NCBI GenBank assembly: GCA_016291665.1
Contig: JAEEYE010000014.1
Coordinates: forward strand, 1-56,180
Length of the DNA: 56,180 nt
Source: Oxalobacter sp.
Lineage (GTDB): Bacteria; Pseudomonadota; Gammaproteobacteria; Burkholderiales; Burkholderiaceae_D
Reading direction: 5' to 3'
Position numbers and translations under genes: made by a program. Of the stretch, positions 1-8,203 are shown in pieces (the stretch's first letter is position 1; the number at the start of each line of letters is the position of its first letter). The notes under the pieces were generated by a model. That model made no database searches, had not been told where the DNA came from, and saw only the letters and a program-made list of their open reading frames with translations.

Positions 1-21
1 TGGGGGTGTCGTGGATACGCC

Positions 22-109
22 CATGGTATTCCGTGATTACCATAAGGGATCATGGTTCCCATTAGAAGCAGGGCTACGGCCCTGCGAAGCCCGCGCATTC
101 ATGCGTGGG
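22..109 (+). other. Three tandem RNA hairpins in the leader of the first gene
   Basis: Seen directly: ATGGTA (23-28) pairs with TACCAT (38-43). GCAGGGC (68-74) pairs with GCCCTGC (79-85) around a TACG loop. CCCGCGCA (90-97) pairs with TGCGTGGG (102-109) around TTCA, with one G-U pair. The last stem ends 21 nt before the AGGAG ribosome-binding site of the gene starting at 142. It could be a structured 5' leader, the end of an upstream transcript, or chance. I do not recognise a known riboswitch. Confidence 0.4.
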
Positions 110-141
110 TAATTCACGCCGGTTGCTCAAAGGAGAATAAA

Positions 142-1014
142 GTGAAGCATCCCGTACCCAAAGCTTTATTGGCAGCATGTGGCATTGCCTGTCTGTTAAA
201 TGTCCATGCCGGAGAAGTCCCTGTCCCTCCAAACCTCCTGACAGGTGTAGCGTCAGCCAAATACAAAGCCCTGGCATCATCCATCATGCGGCAGGCGCAT
301 AGCGAATACAATGCAAAAGGCGACTGTTGGACGGTATCGGGCAGCAACAAAGCGTGCTGGCGACCGGTTTCACTCCATGCACCGATTTCGAATCCGCCCA
401 AACGGACAACATTTTATTACCTGTTGGCCTTGGAGATGGAAGAGGGCAAGTCTGCAAAGATGTATGCCGTTGAGCAAATGACAAGTGGCAGCATCTATTT
501 CCACGGGATGAAAACCGTTAAGGGACATGGCGGTTTTATTACCGACCAGGAAGATGGTTTTGGGAAAAGTGCGTTCATCCGGGTTGGCAAAGACCTCTAT
601 GGCTGGAAAATCCATGAAGAGCCACAGGAGGTGAACGAGCCGGGTTTTGATACTTATTACGTGTTCCCCAAGATGCACCGGCATAACATTTTCAGTAGCC
701 AGATCATTGAAATGGGGAAGGTGTTTACCCGTAACACTGAGGTCTTAAGTACCCGCAATGAAGGGCCACAGACCTATACGAAGGTCAATGACTATCTCGG
801 CAGGAGTGAACTAGATGCCAGCCGGCCTGACGCAGAAGTCTATCCACTGAAGATAACTTACCGAGCCATTTTAGGTGGCACGCAGTCTTGTATTGGGTGT
901 GAGGCAACAGGCGGTAAAAAGCGCCCTCCTCAAGAGGTCATTGTCCCCGCCAATCCCAAGACGTTGAAGTATTCGATACCGAAACGCTGTCCAATGAATG
1001 CGGGGCGGTATTAG
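142..1014 (+). CDS. Exported protein of unknown function, 290 aa
   Basis: The start is GTG at 142, because AGGAG (131-135) lies 6 nt upstream and the translation then opens with a signal peptide: basic VKHPVPK, hydrophobic ALLAACGIACLL, then a cut after NVHA. The reading frame extends upstream to an ATG at 52, but that would bury the signal sequence. The mature protein looks soluble and periplasmic or secreted. It has scattered cysteines and a C-terminal CIGC pair near residue 261, resembling the CxxC pairs of the duplicated exported proteins downstream. No family is recognised. The next gene starts 58 bp later on the same strand and is also exported, so co-transcription is plausible. Confidence 0.75.
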   Translation: MKHPVPKALLAACGIACLLNVHAGEVPVPPNLLTGVASAKYKALASSIMRQAHSEYNAKGDCWTVSGSNKACWRPVSLHAPISNPPKRTTFYYLLALEMEEGKSAKMYAVEQMTSGSIYFHGMKTVKGHGGFITDQEDGFGKSAFIRVGKDLYGWKIHEEPQEVNEPGFDTYYVFPKMHRHNIFSSQIIEMGKVFTRNTEVLSTRNEGPQTYTKVNDYLGRSELDASRPDAEVYPLKITYRAILGGTQSCIGCEATGGKKRPPQEVIVPANPKTLKYSIPKRCPMNAGRY

Positions 1015-1072
1015 GCGCATGCCTATCCGTGATAAGCTTGTCAGCGGTCAGTTTTTCTGTCGGAGTCCCACT

Positions 1073-1474
1073 ATGCGAGCCCTGTTCAAACCTTTTGCTA
1101 CCCTTGTGGTTGCCGCCTGTTCAGCGACAGCGTTTGCCTGTGGTCCGAATGCTTTTGATGGCACGTTTGCCCTGAATGGGAAAACCGTTACCATCACAGA
1201 AAAACCGCGCTGTTCCTTTCATTTCGTCTATCAGGAATGGGCCCCAACTCAACGCCCGCATAAGGGCAGGCCGCTCATCAGGCTGAAAAGCACATCGGGC
1301 AATTACCATGACGTCCACTTCAGGAAAGGGCAAACAGAATACATCCTCACTGTGCCTGAAGATGCCAAGCCTTTCGAAGCGTATGGGGCTGAGGACATCG
1401 TAGATAAGATTACCCTGGATATCGTCAGGCATGGTAAACCAAAGCACACCTATACGTTAAAACGCATCCGGTAG
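1073..1474 (+). CDS. Small exported protein of unknown function, 133 aa
   Basis: The start at ATG 1073 is supported by GGAG at 1062-1065 and by the signal peptide it produces: MRALFKPFATLVVAACSATAFA, then cleavage before CGPNAF. The mature part is about 110 residues, rich in beta-prone segments and basic near the end (GKPKHTYTLKRIR), with two cysteines near its N-terminus. No domain is recognised. It follows the exported protein at 142-1014 by 58 bp on the same strand, suggesting one transcript. A longer frame beginning at 998 overlaps that gene and has no signal sequence, so it was not used. Confidence 0.7.
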   Translation: MRALFKPFATLVVAACSATAFACGPNAFDGTFALNGKTVTITEKPRCSFHFVYQEWAPTQRPHKGRPLIRLKSTSGNYHDVHFRKGQTEYILTVPEDAKPFEAYGAEDIVDKITLDIVRHGKPKHTYTLKRIR

Positions 1475-1638
1475 GTTCTTGAGGAAGCCAGAAAAATATC
1501 GCTATACTTGGTGAGCGATTCTGTCTCCGCCTACATATACAGAATGACGAAATGGGGCGCCGTGACGGATTCCGTCTGGTCCTTGAGTACGCGTATAGAG
1601 GACACTTAGGTTCGCAATACGTTCAGGCCAAGACAACC

Positions 1639-2097
1639 TTATTTCTTGAACAGCCAGTAGTGGGCTTTCTTCTTGTAGTTGTAGTGGCCTTTCCTTTTAT
1701 CCGCATCGATATAGACCGTCAGGTCACCCGCGTTCTTAGGCGGCCGTTCCAGGAAACAGTAGCGCTCATTGCGGTTGAGTCCCGTCCTGACGCGGATATA
1801 GGTGTCACCCTTCGTAAATCCGTAATTGTATTCCTCACAGGTCAACGACATTCTTGACGCATAAGCACCAGGCTCGACCGACCCGTTTGCAATTTCCATA
1901 TCCGGTTTTCCCTGGCCAATCTTCTTGGGTTTGTTCCATGCCTGATAGAGGCAGTTTTCTTCGCTGGGGCAGGTAATCCGGATATTGTGTCTGCTTGTCT
2001 CAAAGAGACCGCCCAAGCCTTCATCAGAGGCTAACGCATGGCTTGAGCACAGACCAATCCCAAGCATTAGCAGGGTAATGATGCACTTATTCTTCAT
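1639..2097 (-). CDS. Small exported protein of unknown function, 152 aa
   Basis: It opens with a clear signal peptide (MKNKCIITLLMLGIGLCSSHALA, then SDEG). The mature domain of about 129 residues contains four cysteines (ITCPSEENCL, SLTCEEY, RYCFLE) that could form two disulfides in the periplasm, and a lysine/tyrosine-rich C-terminus. No strong Shine-Dalgarno sequence precedes the ATG. It is convergent with the gene at 1073-1474. Function unknown. The signal peptide and even codon use argue that it is real. Confidence 0.7.
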   Translation of the reverse strand: MKNKCIITLLMLGIGLCSSHALASDEGLGGLFETSRHNIRITCPSEENCLYQAWNKPKKIGQGKPDMEIANGSVEPGAYASRMSLTCEEYNYGFTKGDTYIRVRTGLNRNERYCFLERPPKNAGDLTVYIDADKRKGHYNYKKKAHYWLFKK

Positions 2098-2342
2098 GGT
2101 TGCTATACCAATTCTATGGTTATAATCTGTCTTGTAATATATTTATAATTTATTATTCTATATCAAAGAATTATCCTCTGTTTATCATGTTATTTGTAAT
2201 GTTTTGATTGTGATTTTTAACTGTTAAATGGAGATGCTTGTTCCTGTTGACGGCAACCCGACAGGGGAAAAAAGGTGGAAATCCGGGAACAAGTATCCCT
2301 ATCGGTGCATTACCGCAATTCCATCATGATACTGATGATTGC

Positions 2343-2954
2343 CTAGGTCGGTTTTCCTTTCCAGGTATGTGGCTTTGCAAGCGCTACGAACGGCACCATG
2401 ACATCATCTGAAGGATCTTCTGCGTTATACAAAAGCCCCTTCATCTGGACATTTCCATCTGGCAACTTCTCAGCCAGTGTAACCTTCGTATAGTAGACGG
2501 GATCGCCACCAGACATCGCATCAGCCCTATGGAAATAATAACGGACACCATCAGAATGATATTCGACAGGCCTACACTCTTGACACCCCGACTGGCCTTC
2601 GGGTTCGCGGACACTCGGCAGGCTCTTTAGGTCATAATCAAAATAGCGTTTTAAGCTTTCCCTGACATACTTTCCATCAATCGTTGCATCGCCATACGGG
2701 CTATTGAGCGGCTTGATGGTCCGCTCGGAATTGTTCACATTATGGTGCCAGATGGCAAAACGGATCATTTCATAAGGGTGATTTGGATCCAGTATTTCTT
2801 TTGCCGTGAAATTGTTCATCCTCACTTCTGTGAAATTCGACAGGAAAGTACTCATTTTCTTCAACTGGTCAGCAGAAAAATCCCCGGCATTGGCGGATAG
2901 TGCCATACACAATGCCAAAAACGCCGTTGCAATAAATGAGAACAGCTTTTTCAT
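2343..2954 (-). CDS. Exported protein, paralogue of 3640-4269, 203 aa
   Basis: A signal peptide (MKKLFSFIATAFLALCMALSANA) is followed by GDFSADQLKKMSTF. The protein shares long stretches with its neighbour at 3640-4269: STFLSNFTEV, YVRESLKRYFDYDL, YNAEDPS and AKPHTW are common to both. Both carry a CxxC pair in the middle (CQEC here), which could form a disulfide or bind a metal. Nothing in the sequence gives a function, and no catalytic signature is recognised. The two copies lie on the same strand with a Sel1-repeat gene on the other strand between them, indicating a local duplication. Translation starts with GGAGTGGTGTT just upstream of the ATG. Confidence 0.8.
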   Translation of the reverse strand: MKKLFSFIATAFLALCMALSANAGDFSADQLKKMSTFLSNFTEVRMNNFTAKEILDPNHPYEMIRFAIWHHNVNNSERTIKPLNSPYGDATIDGKYVRESLKRYFDYDLKSLPSVREPEGQSGCQECRPVEYHSDGVRYYFHRADAMSGGDPVYYTKVTLAEKLPDGNVQMKGLLYNAEDPSDDVMVPFVALAKPHTWKGKPT

Positions 2955-3119
2955 AACACCACTCCTTATACCAGTAGATTTGCAAAAGGCTTTCCTAGAA
3001 AAAGATACCGTTTGAAGCAGAATGCTTTTTCCTAAGAACTCGTGGGCTAGGATACACCATATTACTGTTTTATGACGGGAAAGAAGGGGGAGGGGAAGTC
3101 ACGAGCCTGCGCCGCTCGT

Positions 3120-3173
3120 CTTGTCAAAATATGACAAGTTTTTTTATTGAAAATTGTCAAGATATGACAATTT
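3120..3173. promoter_or_regulatory. Two matching inverted repeats (TTGTCA-N5-TGACAA)
   Basis: Repeat 1: CTTGTCA (3120-3126), spacer AAATA, TGACAAG (3132-3138). Repeat 2: AAATTGTCA (3151-3159), spacer AGATA, TGACAATTT (3165-3173). Arms are perfect, both spacers are 5 nt, and the centres are 33 bp apart, close to three helical turns. This is the usual geometry of a tandem operator for a dimeric regulator. Each repeat also contains an in-frame ATG of the Sel1 gene at the same relative place. The regulator is not known. Confidence 0.65.
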
Positions 3174-3544
3174 TACTAGATCATCCTGATTTCGAAATGA
3201 TTAGTCAAAATGCCCCGTTTGGCTGCCGAGCAGGATATACAGATGCCCTATACCATTTAGGCAATACGTGTGCTTACGGGGTGGGTGTCCCACAGGATGA
3301 CAAGAAAGCCATTTCCTGTTGCCAGAGAGCGGCAGGAAATGGGGACGATTTGGCGAAGCTTTTCTTGCAGGCACTAAAAGGCGATGCCAAATCGCAATAT
3401 AAGCTGAGCCAGAGATATACCCATGACGGCGGCTTTATGCAGGACAATAAAAAGGCCATGCTGTGGCTTGAGAAGGCAGTAGCGCAAGGGTATCCCGAAG
3501 CGAAGGCAACACTTGAGAAGATGGGGAGGGCTTCAGCCTGTTGA
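3131..3544 (+). CDS. Sel1-repeat protein, 137 aa at most
   Basis: It contains Sel1-type helical repeats: one around residues 37-70 (DALYHLGNTCAYGVGVPQDDKKAISCCQRAA) and a clearer one around 86-125 (AKSQYKLSQRY, DNKKAMLWLEKAVAQGYPEAK). Sel1 repeats usually mediate protein contacts, often in secreted or effector-associated proteins. No signal peptide is visible. The start is uncertain: ATGs at 3131 and 3164 both lie within inverted repeats, and another at 3197 follows them; none has a convincing ribosome-binding site. If the repeats are operators, 3197 would be the natural start. It sits between two duplicated exported-protein genes on the opposite strand. Confidence 0.6.
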   Translation: MTSFFIENCQDMTILLDHPDFEMISQNAPFGCRAGYTDALYHLGNTCAYGVGVPQDDKKAISCCQRAAGNGDDLAKLFLQALKGDAKSQYKLSQRYTHDGGFMQDNKKAMLWLEKAVAQGYPEAKATLEKMGRASAC

Positions 3545-3639
3545 CTGAAACCGCCATATACCGCTTCTGGCAACCAGGCAAAACCAGCCGCCATGCGGAG
3601 CCATTCAGAAGCGGTATAACTCCTTGCGTATGAAATGGC

Positions 3640-4269
3640 CTATTTGTACTGCGTCTTAAGGCTGATGATTGCCCAAGTCGCTTTGCCATTCCAGGTATGC
3701 GGCTTGGCAATCGCAGTAAATGGTCCCATGACTTCAGAAGGGTCTTCAGCGTTGTATACAACCCCTTTCATCTGGATATTGCCATCAGGCAGCCGCTTAG
3801 CCTGGGTGACCCGCGCAAAGTAGGCCTGTTCGCCATCTGCAGCGACGAAATAATAACGGGCACCATCGGAATAGTATAGGAATGGCTTGCAATTCGTGCA
3901 GTCTGGCTCGTAGTATGGATTGCGGACATTTGGCGTGCCCTGAAGGTCATAGTCAAAATAGCGTTTCAGGCTTTCCCTGACGTACTTCACATCAATCGAT
4001 ACATCACCATAAGGGGTATGGTCTGGCTTGATGTTTTTGTGGAAATTGTTCAGCCATTGATGCCTGATAGCGAAATGGATCATATCAAGCGGTTTGCTGG
4101 GATCCAACACTTCCTTTGCTGTGAAGTCGTTCAGCCCGACCTCAGTGAAGTTCGAGAGGAAAGTGCTCATTTTCTTCATCTGGGCTTTAGAAAAATCACC
4201 AGCATGGGACGGCAGCGCCAGCCCAAATGCCAGAATCACTGCTGCAATGATTGAAAACAGTTTTTTCAT
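3640..4269 (-). CDS. Exported protein, paralogue of 2343-2954, 209 aa
   Basis: The start at 4269 is chosen because GGAGAGAG lies directly upstream and a signal peptide follows (MKKLFSIIAAVILAFGLALPSHA). A longer open frame to 4404 adds 45 residues that look non-coding. The mature part matches the 2343-2954 product over its whole length, with the same order of conserved blocks and a CTNC pair where the other has CQEC. It ends with a short extra tail (WAIISLKTQYK). Function unknown; probably periplasmic or secreted. One copy arose from the other by duplication, and the many substitutions show it is not recent. Confidence 0.82.
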   Translation of the reverse strand: MKKLFSIIAAVILAFGLALPSHAGDFSKAQMKKMSTFLSNFTEVGLNDFTAKEVLDPSKPLDMIHFAIRHQWLNNFHKNIKPDHTPYGDVSIDVKYVRESLKRYFDYDLQGTPNVRNPYYEPDCTNCKPFLYYSDGARYYFVAADGEQAYFARVTQAKRLPDGNIQMKGVVYNAEDPSEVMGPFTAIAKPHTWNGKATWAIISLKTQYK

Positions 4270-4462
4270 CACTCTCTCCAAGTCCAGTCTATCCACAGAA
4301 GGCTTCAGGGTACATCGTGCTATCGACAACAGGATGCCCCTTAAGCTGAGAGCAAGGATACACCAGTTTGCAGAATTGCTCGACGGTTTTAACAACGCCA
4401 TCACTGTAAGGTCTAGGCATTTCCCATTGGCTCATGTATCCTCAAATTTTTTGGGCAACATC

Positions 4463-4732
4463 ATGGCCAAGACCCCACAAAAAAACTTTGACGACTTCTG
4501 CAACAACCTTGCCAGCGATACCATCGACCGCATCTATGACTTTGCAGGAGACGATGACAAAATGCGGCTCGACGCCTTCTGGAATTTCGCGGAGATAATC
4601 CTACTGGATGCAGTGAAATATTCCCATCACATCGGCGGGGAAGAACTGGCGGTATCCAGCCTGAAAATTTTCAAAGAGCGCATGCGTAACCATTACGCAG
4701 CTCTCAATGTTGAAGCAGACACCACACGTTAA
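4463..4732 (+). CDS. Small hypothetical protein, 89 aa
   Basis: A short soluble helical protein starting MAKTPQKNFDDFCNN, acidic in the middle (YDFAGDDDKMRLDAF) and ending in EADTTR. No signal peptide, membrane segment or family is recognised. The start is uncertain: the ATG at 4463 has only a weak GGG upstream, and the frame stays open to 4094, but that upstream part is antisense to the exported gene ending at 4269 and unlikely to be coding. Its stop codon overlaps the stop of the convergent ADP-ribosylglycohydrolase gene (4729-4732). Confidence 0.55.
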   Translation: MAKTPQKNFDDFCNNLASDTIDRIYDFAGDDDKMRLDAFWNFAEIILLDAVKYSHHIGGEELAVSSLKIFKERMRNHYAALNVEADTTR

Positions 4733-5658
4733 GCCAGCAGGCGGATCATTTTTTCGGCCACGTCAGCCATCCTGTCTTTACGGACCAAGCCATCAACATA
4801 CTTGGCCGGTATGGCCTTGAAACCGAACTTGGCACCTAAAAGGCTGGCCGCTACGGCACCATTGGTATCGGCATCCCCCCCAGCATTCACAATGGCAAGT
4901 AAGCCGGATGCAAAATCCTTGGCATGGAAGAGTGCCCAGAGCGACGCCCCCAATGTCTTCAACGTGTAGCCCATCGCCTGGCTGTCGTCGAGCTTAAGTC
5001 CGGCAAGATCGCCCTTGGCCAATTCCAGGTAGGCGTCAATACGCTCATCATACTGTCTGCCCAAGGCCTTGATTTCCTCAAAGGAGGGCGCAACACCTGC
5101 CCAGACCAAGCGGTTGATGATGACCGATTGGATGACACAGGAGCCAATGCATCGTGGGTCTGCATGTGTCAGCTTACAGATTGCTTCGGCGTTTTGGGGG
5201 ACATTTTCATTCAAAAGGCCAACCGGGGCAGTACGCATCAAGCCACCATTGGCGGCATTGGCCTTACCGGTGGCTTCCCAGACACGCATCGATGCATTGA
5301 AAGGATTGGCCAAGTAATCATGCTGCCTTAAGACATTTCGGGTATTGCGCCCAATGCCAAGAGGGGTGCCTTCATACCAACGGTGGAAATTCCCCGCGAC
5401 CGTCATCGGATTGATCCCTTTGTCTTCAATCATCGCATCGGTAATACAGAGCATCATATCGGTGTCATCTGTCCATTCTCCGGGCACCCACTTGTTACGG
5501 TGGTGGTCATCAATCATCTGGCGGTAATCGGTAAAGCCATTGGGATAATAGTTTTGGATGTCTTTTTGGCTCATGAATTCTGTACCAAGGCCCAAGGCAT
5601 CGCCAATGGCCTGCCCGAAAAGGCAGCCTTTAATCCTGTCTGCAATCGTGTCGTTCAT
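4729..5658 (-). CDS. ADP-ribosylglycohydrolase (DraG/ARH family), 309 aa
   Basis: The sequence carries the marks of the magnesium-dependent ADP-ribosylglycohydrolase fold: GQAIGDALG near the N-terminus, GEWTDDTDM around residues 60-70 (metal-binding acidic cluster) and NAGGDADTNGAV around 260-272 (second metal cluster). Family members remove ADP-ribose from proteins, or hydrolyse related ADP-ribose compounds; the classic member reactivates nitrogenase reductase. No nitrogen-fixation gene or partner ADP-ribosyltransferase is nearby, so the substrate is open. The start at 5658 is preferred over an ATG 12 bp upstream because GGGGGAA lies between them as ribosome-binding site. Cytoplasmic. Confidence 0.9.
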   Translation of the reverse strand: MNDTIADRIKGCLFGQAIGDALGLGTEFMSQKDIQNYYPNGFTDYRQMIDDHHRNKWVPGEWTDDTDMMLCITDAMIEDKGINPMTVAGNFHRWYEGTPLGIGRNTRNVLRQHDYLANPFNASMRVWEATGKANAANGGLMRTAPVGLLNENVPQNAEAICKLTHADPRCIGSCVIQSVIINRLVWAGVAPSFEEIKALGRQYDERIDAYLELAKGDLAGLKLDDSQAMGYTLKTLGASLWALFHAKDFASGLLAIVNAGGDADTNGAVAASLLGAKFGFKAIPAKYVDGLVRKDRMADVAEKMIRLLA

Positions 5659-6110
5659 CGTTTCCCCCATATTCCTACTATGTTCAAATGCTAGCAGAAG
5701 GAAGCGCTTTGCGGGAAAGAGACTGATATTCGCTGGGAATGCCTCTCGGCAGTCTCAATCAGAGAATATTCATAGAATACCCTTTGAATATTATCCACTA
5801 AGGGCAACCGCAGACGAAACGGAAAGTTTTCCGCCTGTATAGACAGGCAGAAGAGAGGTCGTCCACAATGCGCATAGCGACGTATTAACACGAAACAACT
5901 GCACAATCGCCGGGGCTTGGCCCCTGAACGCCAAGACGAATTTTGTGTGTGTGGGACTTGCTGATTAAGCCATCAGGCAGGGACGTTCTGGATTGCGTAC
6001 ACCAATCTCTCTGAAAGTAACCCAAAAATGGAATAAAGCGATTATAATGGACTAAATGCAGTACACATTGTGTCGCGCATACATCTACCAAACCGACAAA
6101 GGAGGATACC
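5659..6110 (+). promoter_or_regulatory. Gene-free upstream region of the stress-protein gene
   Basis: No coding frame is convincing in these 452 bp. A perfect TATAAT lies at 6043-6048, about 60 bp before the universal stress protein start, but no good -35 box is found 16-18 bp upstream, so activator dependence is possible. A strong AAAGGAGGA ribosome-binding site precedes the ATG at 6111. The divergent ADP-ribosylglycohydrolase gene must also be transcribed from here. Confidence 0.4.
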
Positions 6111-6998
6111 ATGTCTAAAGTTATTCTTACCGCAACCGATTTGTCTGACTGGGCAAAAATTGCTGAAGCAAAAGGTGCTGCACTGACAAAAAGCTTAGGC
6201 GATGCCGAAATGCTTCTTGTCCACGTTCTAGAACAGAGGGGTAGTGCATTTGGCATGGATTCGTCAAACACCATCCTCAACAAGGAACTGGTTCAGAGTG
6301 AAGCCCATAAAGCCTTGGAAGATACGGCAGCAAAGCTCTCTGAACAGGAAGGTATCAATGTCACGCCAGTCGTCCGTGCCGGCGATGTGACCGAAGAAAT
6401 CAAAGCACTCGTCAAAGAAAAGAAAGCGTCGCTCTTGGTCATCGGTGCCCATGGCCAGGGTTACCATTTCCTGCCGATCATTGGTAATATCCCTGCCAAA
6501 CTGATCCAGGGCAGTGAATGTCCAGCCTTGATCATCCGCAGTATCGAAAAGAAACCTTACAAGAAAGTCCTGGTACCAGTCGACTTCTCTGAAGTCTCCG
6601 TCAACCAGGTCAAGGAAACCCTGCAGTTCATCCCAGATGATGCAGAAATCACCTTGATGAGCATCTGTGAATCCCCAAGCTCAGACCTCAATTTCTATTC
6701 GAGCGTCGACCCAGCGGTCCTTGAAGCTTACCGTAATTCGGTCAAGACCAAGGGTCAGGAAAAAATGGATCAGCTCGTACAGAAACTCGGTTCTGCTCGC
6801 CAGTTCAAGACGCACCTCGAAATCGGTGTCCCACACAAGGCAATCTTGAGTTATGCGAAGGTCAACAACTATGACCTGCTGGTCTTGGGCAAACACCACC
6901 GCCTGCGTCTGGAAGACTACTTAATCGGCAGCACGATCCACTATGCGATTAACGAAGCCGATTGTGATGTCTTGATTACGACGTCGGTAACCATCTAA
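6111..6998 (+). CDS. Universal stress protein with two UspA domains, 295 aa
   Basis: Two UspA domains in tandem: residues 1-145 (beginning KVILTATDLSDWA, ending CPALIIRS) and 152-295 (beginning KKVLVPVDFSEVS, ending CDVLITTSVTI). UspA proteins bind ATP or act as dimers during starvation and other stress; tandem forms make an internal dimer. Domain 1 carries G-AH-G-x9-G, but an asparagine follows the last glycine where ATP-binding members have Ser/Thr. Domain 2 keeps GST but has GKHH in place of the first glycines. ATP binding is therefore uncertain in both. Strong AAAGGAGGA ribosome-binding site; monocistronic, ending in a strong terminator at 7017-7056. Confidence 0.93.
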   Translation: MSKVILTATDLSDWAKIAEAKGAALTKSLGDAEMLLVHVLEQRGSAFGMDSSNTILNKELVQSEAHKALEDTAAKLSEQEGINVTPVVRAGDVTEEIKALVKEKKASLLVIGAHGQGYHFLPIIGNIPAKLIQGSECPALIIRSIEKKPYKKVLVPVDFSEVSVNQVKETLQFIPDDAEITLMSICESPSSDLNFYSSVDPAVLEAYRNSVKTKGQEKMDQLVQKLGSARQFKTHLEIGVPHKAILSYAKVNNYDLLVLGKHHRLRLEDYLIGSTIHYAINEADCDVLITTSVTI

Positions 6999-7016
6999 CA
7001 AACCGAAATGCATAGG

Positions 7017-7056
7017 GGACTGTCTTGGGTTGCCAAGGCAGTCCTTTTTTATTTTT
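7017..7056 (+). terminator. Rho-independent terminator of the stress-protein gene
   Basis: GGACTGTCTTGG (7017-7028) pairs with CCAAGGCAGTCC (7033-7044) through a GTTG loop, 12 bp with a single T-G wobble. It is followed by TTTTTTATTTTT. It starts 18 bp after the stop codon. Confidence 0.92.
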
Positions 7057-7067
7057 GGGAGCAGAAA

Positions 7068-7559
7068 ATGAAAAAGTTCCTGATTGCCGCCATGCTGGCA
7101 GTGGGTGTAACAGGGGTTGCCACAGCGCCTGCCGTAGCAGGCCCTTATGCCTCACAGCGCGCAGGCTATCATAAATATGCCAACCAGCGCTTTGGGTTTT
7201 CTATCCTGGTACCCAACGGCTTTGTCGCAAACCCACCCCCCGCCAACCATGATGGCCGGTCTTTCCATGATGCGTATGGGGCAGAGTTCATGGTCTGGGG
7301 ATCGAACAACGTCCTGGACAAGACGGTAATGGGCGAGTACCGGGAAGCACTGCGCCGGCATCCAGACGCCGCCTACAGTACCTATGGCAAGGGCTGGTAT
7401 GTAATCTCGTACCACGAAGGGGGATACATCGTCTATGAAAAACACTTTATCTCCCCACGTGCAACCAACAGTTGGGTATTCAAGTATCCAGCATCCCGTG
7501 CTTCGGTAATGAACCCGGTCTGCTCCGTCATGGCCAAGAGTTTCAGGCCAGGCTGGTAA
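7068..7559 (+). CDS. Exported protein of unknown function, 163 aa
   Basis: The start at 7068 follows GGGAG and gives a signal peptide (MKKFLIAAMLAVGVTGVATAPAVA, then GPYAS). The mature part opens with KYANQRFGFSILVPNGF, a pattern common to a group of small secreted bacterial proteins with a PsbP/lipoprotein-like beta fold; this resemblance is only by eye. No catalytic residues are recognised. It lies just behind the terminator of the stress-protein gene, so it needs its own promoter or read-through. The frame extends upstream to 7008, but that would include the terminator hairpin. Confidence 0.78.
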   Translation: MKKFLIAAMLAVGVTGVATAPAVAGPYASQRAGYHKYANQRFGFSILVPNGFVANPPPANHDGRSFHDAYGAEFMVWGSNNVLDKTVMGEYREALRRHPDAAYSTYGKGWYVISYHEGGYIVYEKHFISPRATNSWVFKYPASRASVMNPVCSVMAKSFRPGW

Positions 7560-7568
7560 TAAGAAAAC

Positions 7569-7598
7569 GGGGCAACAGGTCGATTGACCCATTGCCCC
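7569..7598 (-). terminator. Hairpin between convergent genes, terminator for 7632-8117
   Basis: GGGGCAA (7569-7575) pairs with TTGCCCC (7592-7598), with inner GTC/GAC. Read on the minus strand it is followed by GTTTTCTT, a fair T-tract. On the plus strand the T-tract is lacking. It lies between stop codons at 7559 (+) and 7632 (-). Confidence 0.6.
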
Positions 7599-7631
7599 TT
7601 CATGGGCGCTATTTAAAAGATACGTCCGCCT

Positions 7632-8117
7632 TTATGCCCCTTGGTGGTAGCAGGGACAGTCTGGATGATGGCCTTTTTGCTGCTGTAAAAGGGCCTCACG
7701 TTCAAACTTCGCGCCTTCAACCAAGTCCTTGACCATCTCATCGAAAAGGTCCGGCTCCAGATGGGCAAAAATCTGCCCCAACAGGGTCTGGGCAATCAGC
7801 ATCTGGAGCGGCATCCGGTAGACTTCTGCCATCTTCAGTGCGCCAAAGCGTGCATCCAGGTAATCGACAAAATAACGCGCTTCCTGTTCAAGCCTTACAG
7901 AATCTTCGATCATGGTATCAGGCACTGTCATGCCGGTTTCTTCGGCAAGTTCCTTGAACATCCTCTTTAATTCTGCTTTATCTGCTTCAGTCACAACGGT
8001 CTCCTTAAAAAAGTCTTCGTCCAATGTCTGGACAAAATGGAAAACGGCCCCCTGTGAAGGGATGCCATCAATAAAACCAGGGCGCAAAAGCCGGTGCATT
8101 TCCAAGCCGTCGGTCAT
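7632..8117 (-). CDS. Hypothetical cytoplasmic protein, 161 aa
   Basis: A mostly helical, acidic protein without signal peptide or membrane segments. Visible features are a charged middle (EADKAELKRMFKELAEE) and a His/Cys-rich tail (HHPDCPCYH) that could bind a metal. No family is recognised. The ATG at 8117 is taken as start; a purine-rich GGAGGAGAGAG lies about 17 nt upstream, longer than ideal, and the frame stays open to 8219, so a start slightly further upstream cannot be excluded. Downstream hairpin at 7569-7598. Confidence 0.6.
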   Translation of the reverse strand: MTDGLEMHRLLRPGFIDGIPSQGAVFHFVQTLDEDFFKETVVTEADKAELKRMFKELAEETGMTVPDTMIEDSVRLEQEARYFVDYLDARFGALKMAEVYRMPLQMLIAQTLLGQIFAHLEPDLFDEMVKDLVEGAKFEREALLQQQKGHHPDCPCYHQGA

Positions 8118-8203
8118 TAGGCATGAAAAGGACTCTCTCCTCCGTTTTCGGGGAGCAAATAAAGGGCTAATGGGAAATGTCAGTCGGCAGGCGAGCCTGG
8201 TGT

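Noticed and set aside
68-109. Guanidine-II (mini-ykkC) riboswitch
   Set aside because: That class has two hairpins with ACGR tetraloops; here only one loop resembles it and the closing pairs do not fit.
4094-4462. Upstream extension of the small gene ending at 4732
   Set aside because: Antisense to the exported-protein gene at 3640-4269 and without ribosome-binding site; only the part from 4463 is kept.
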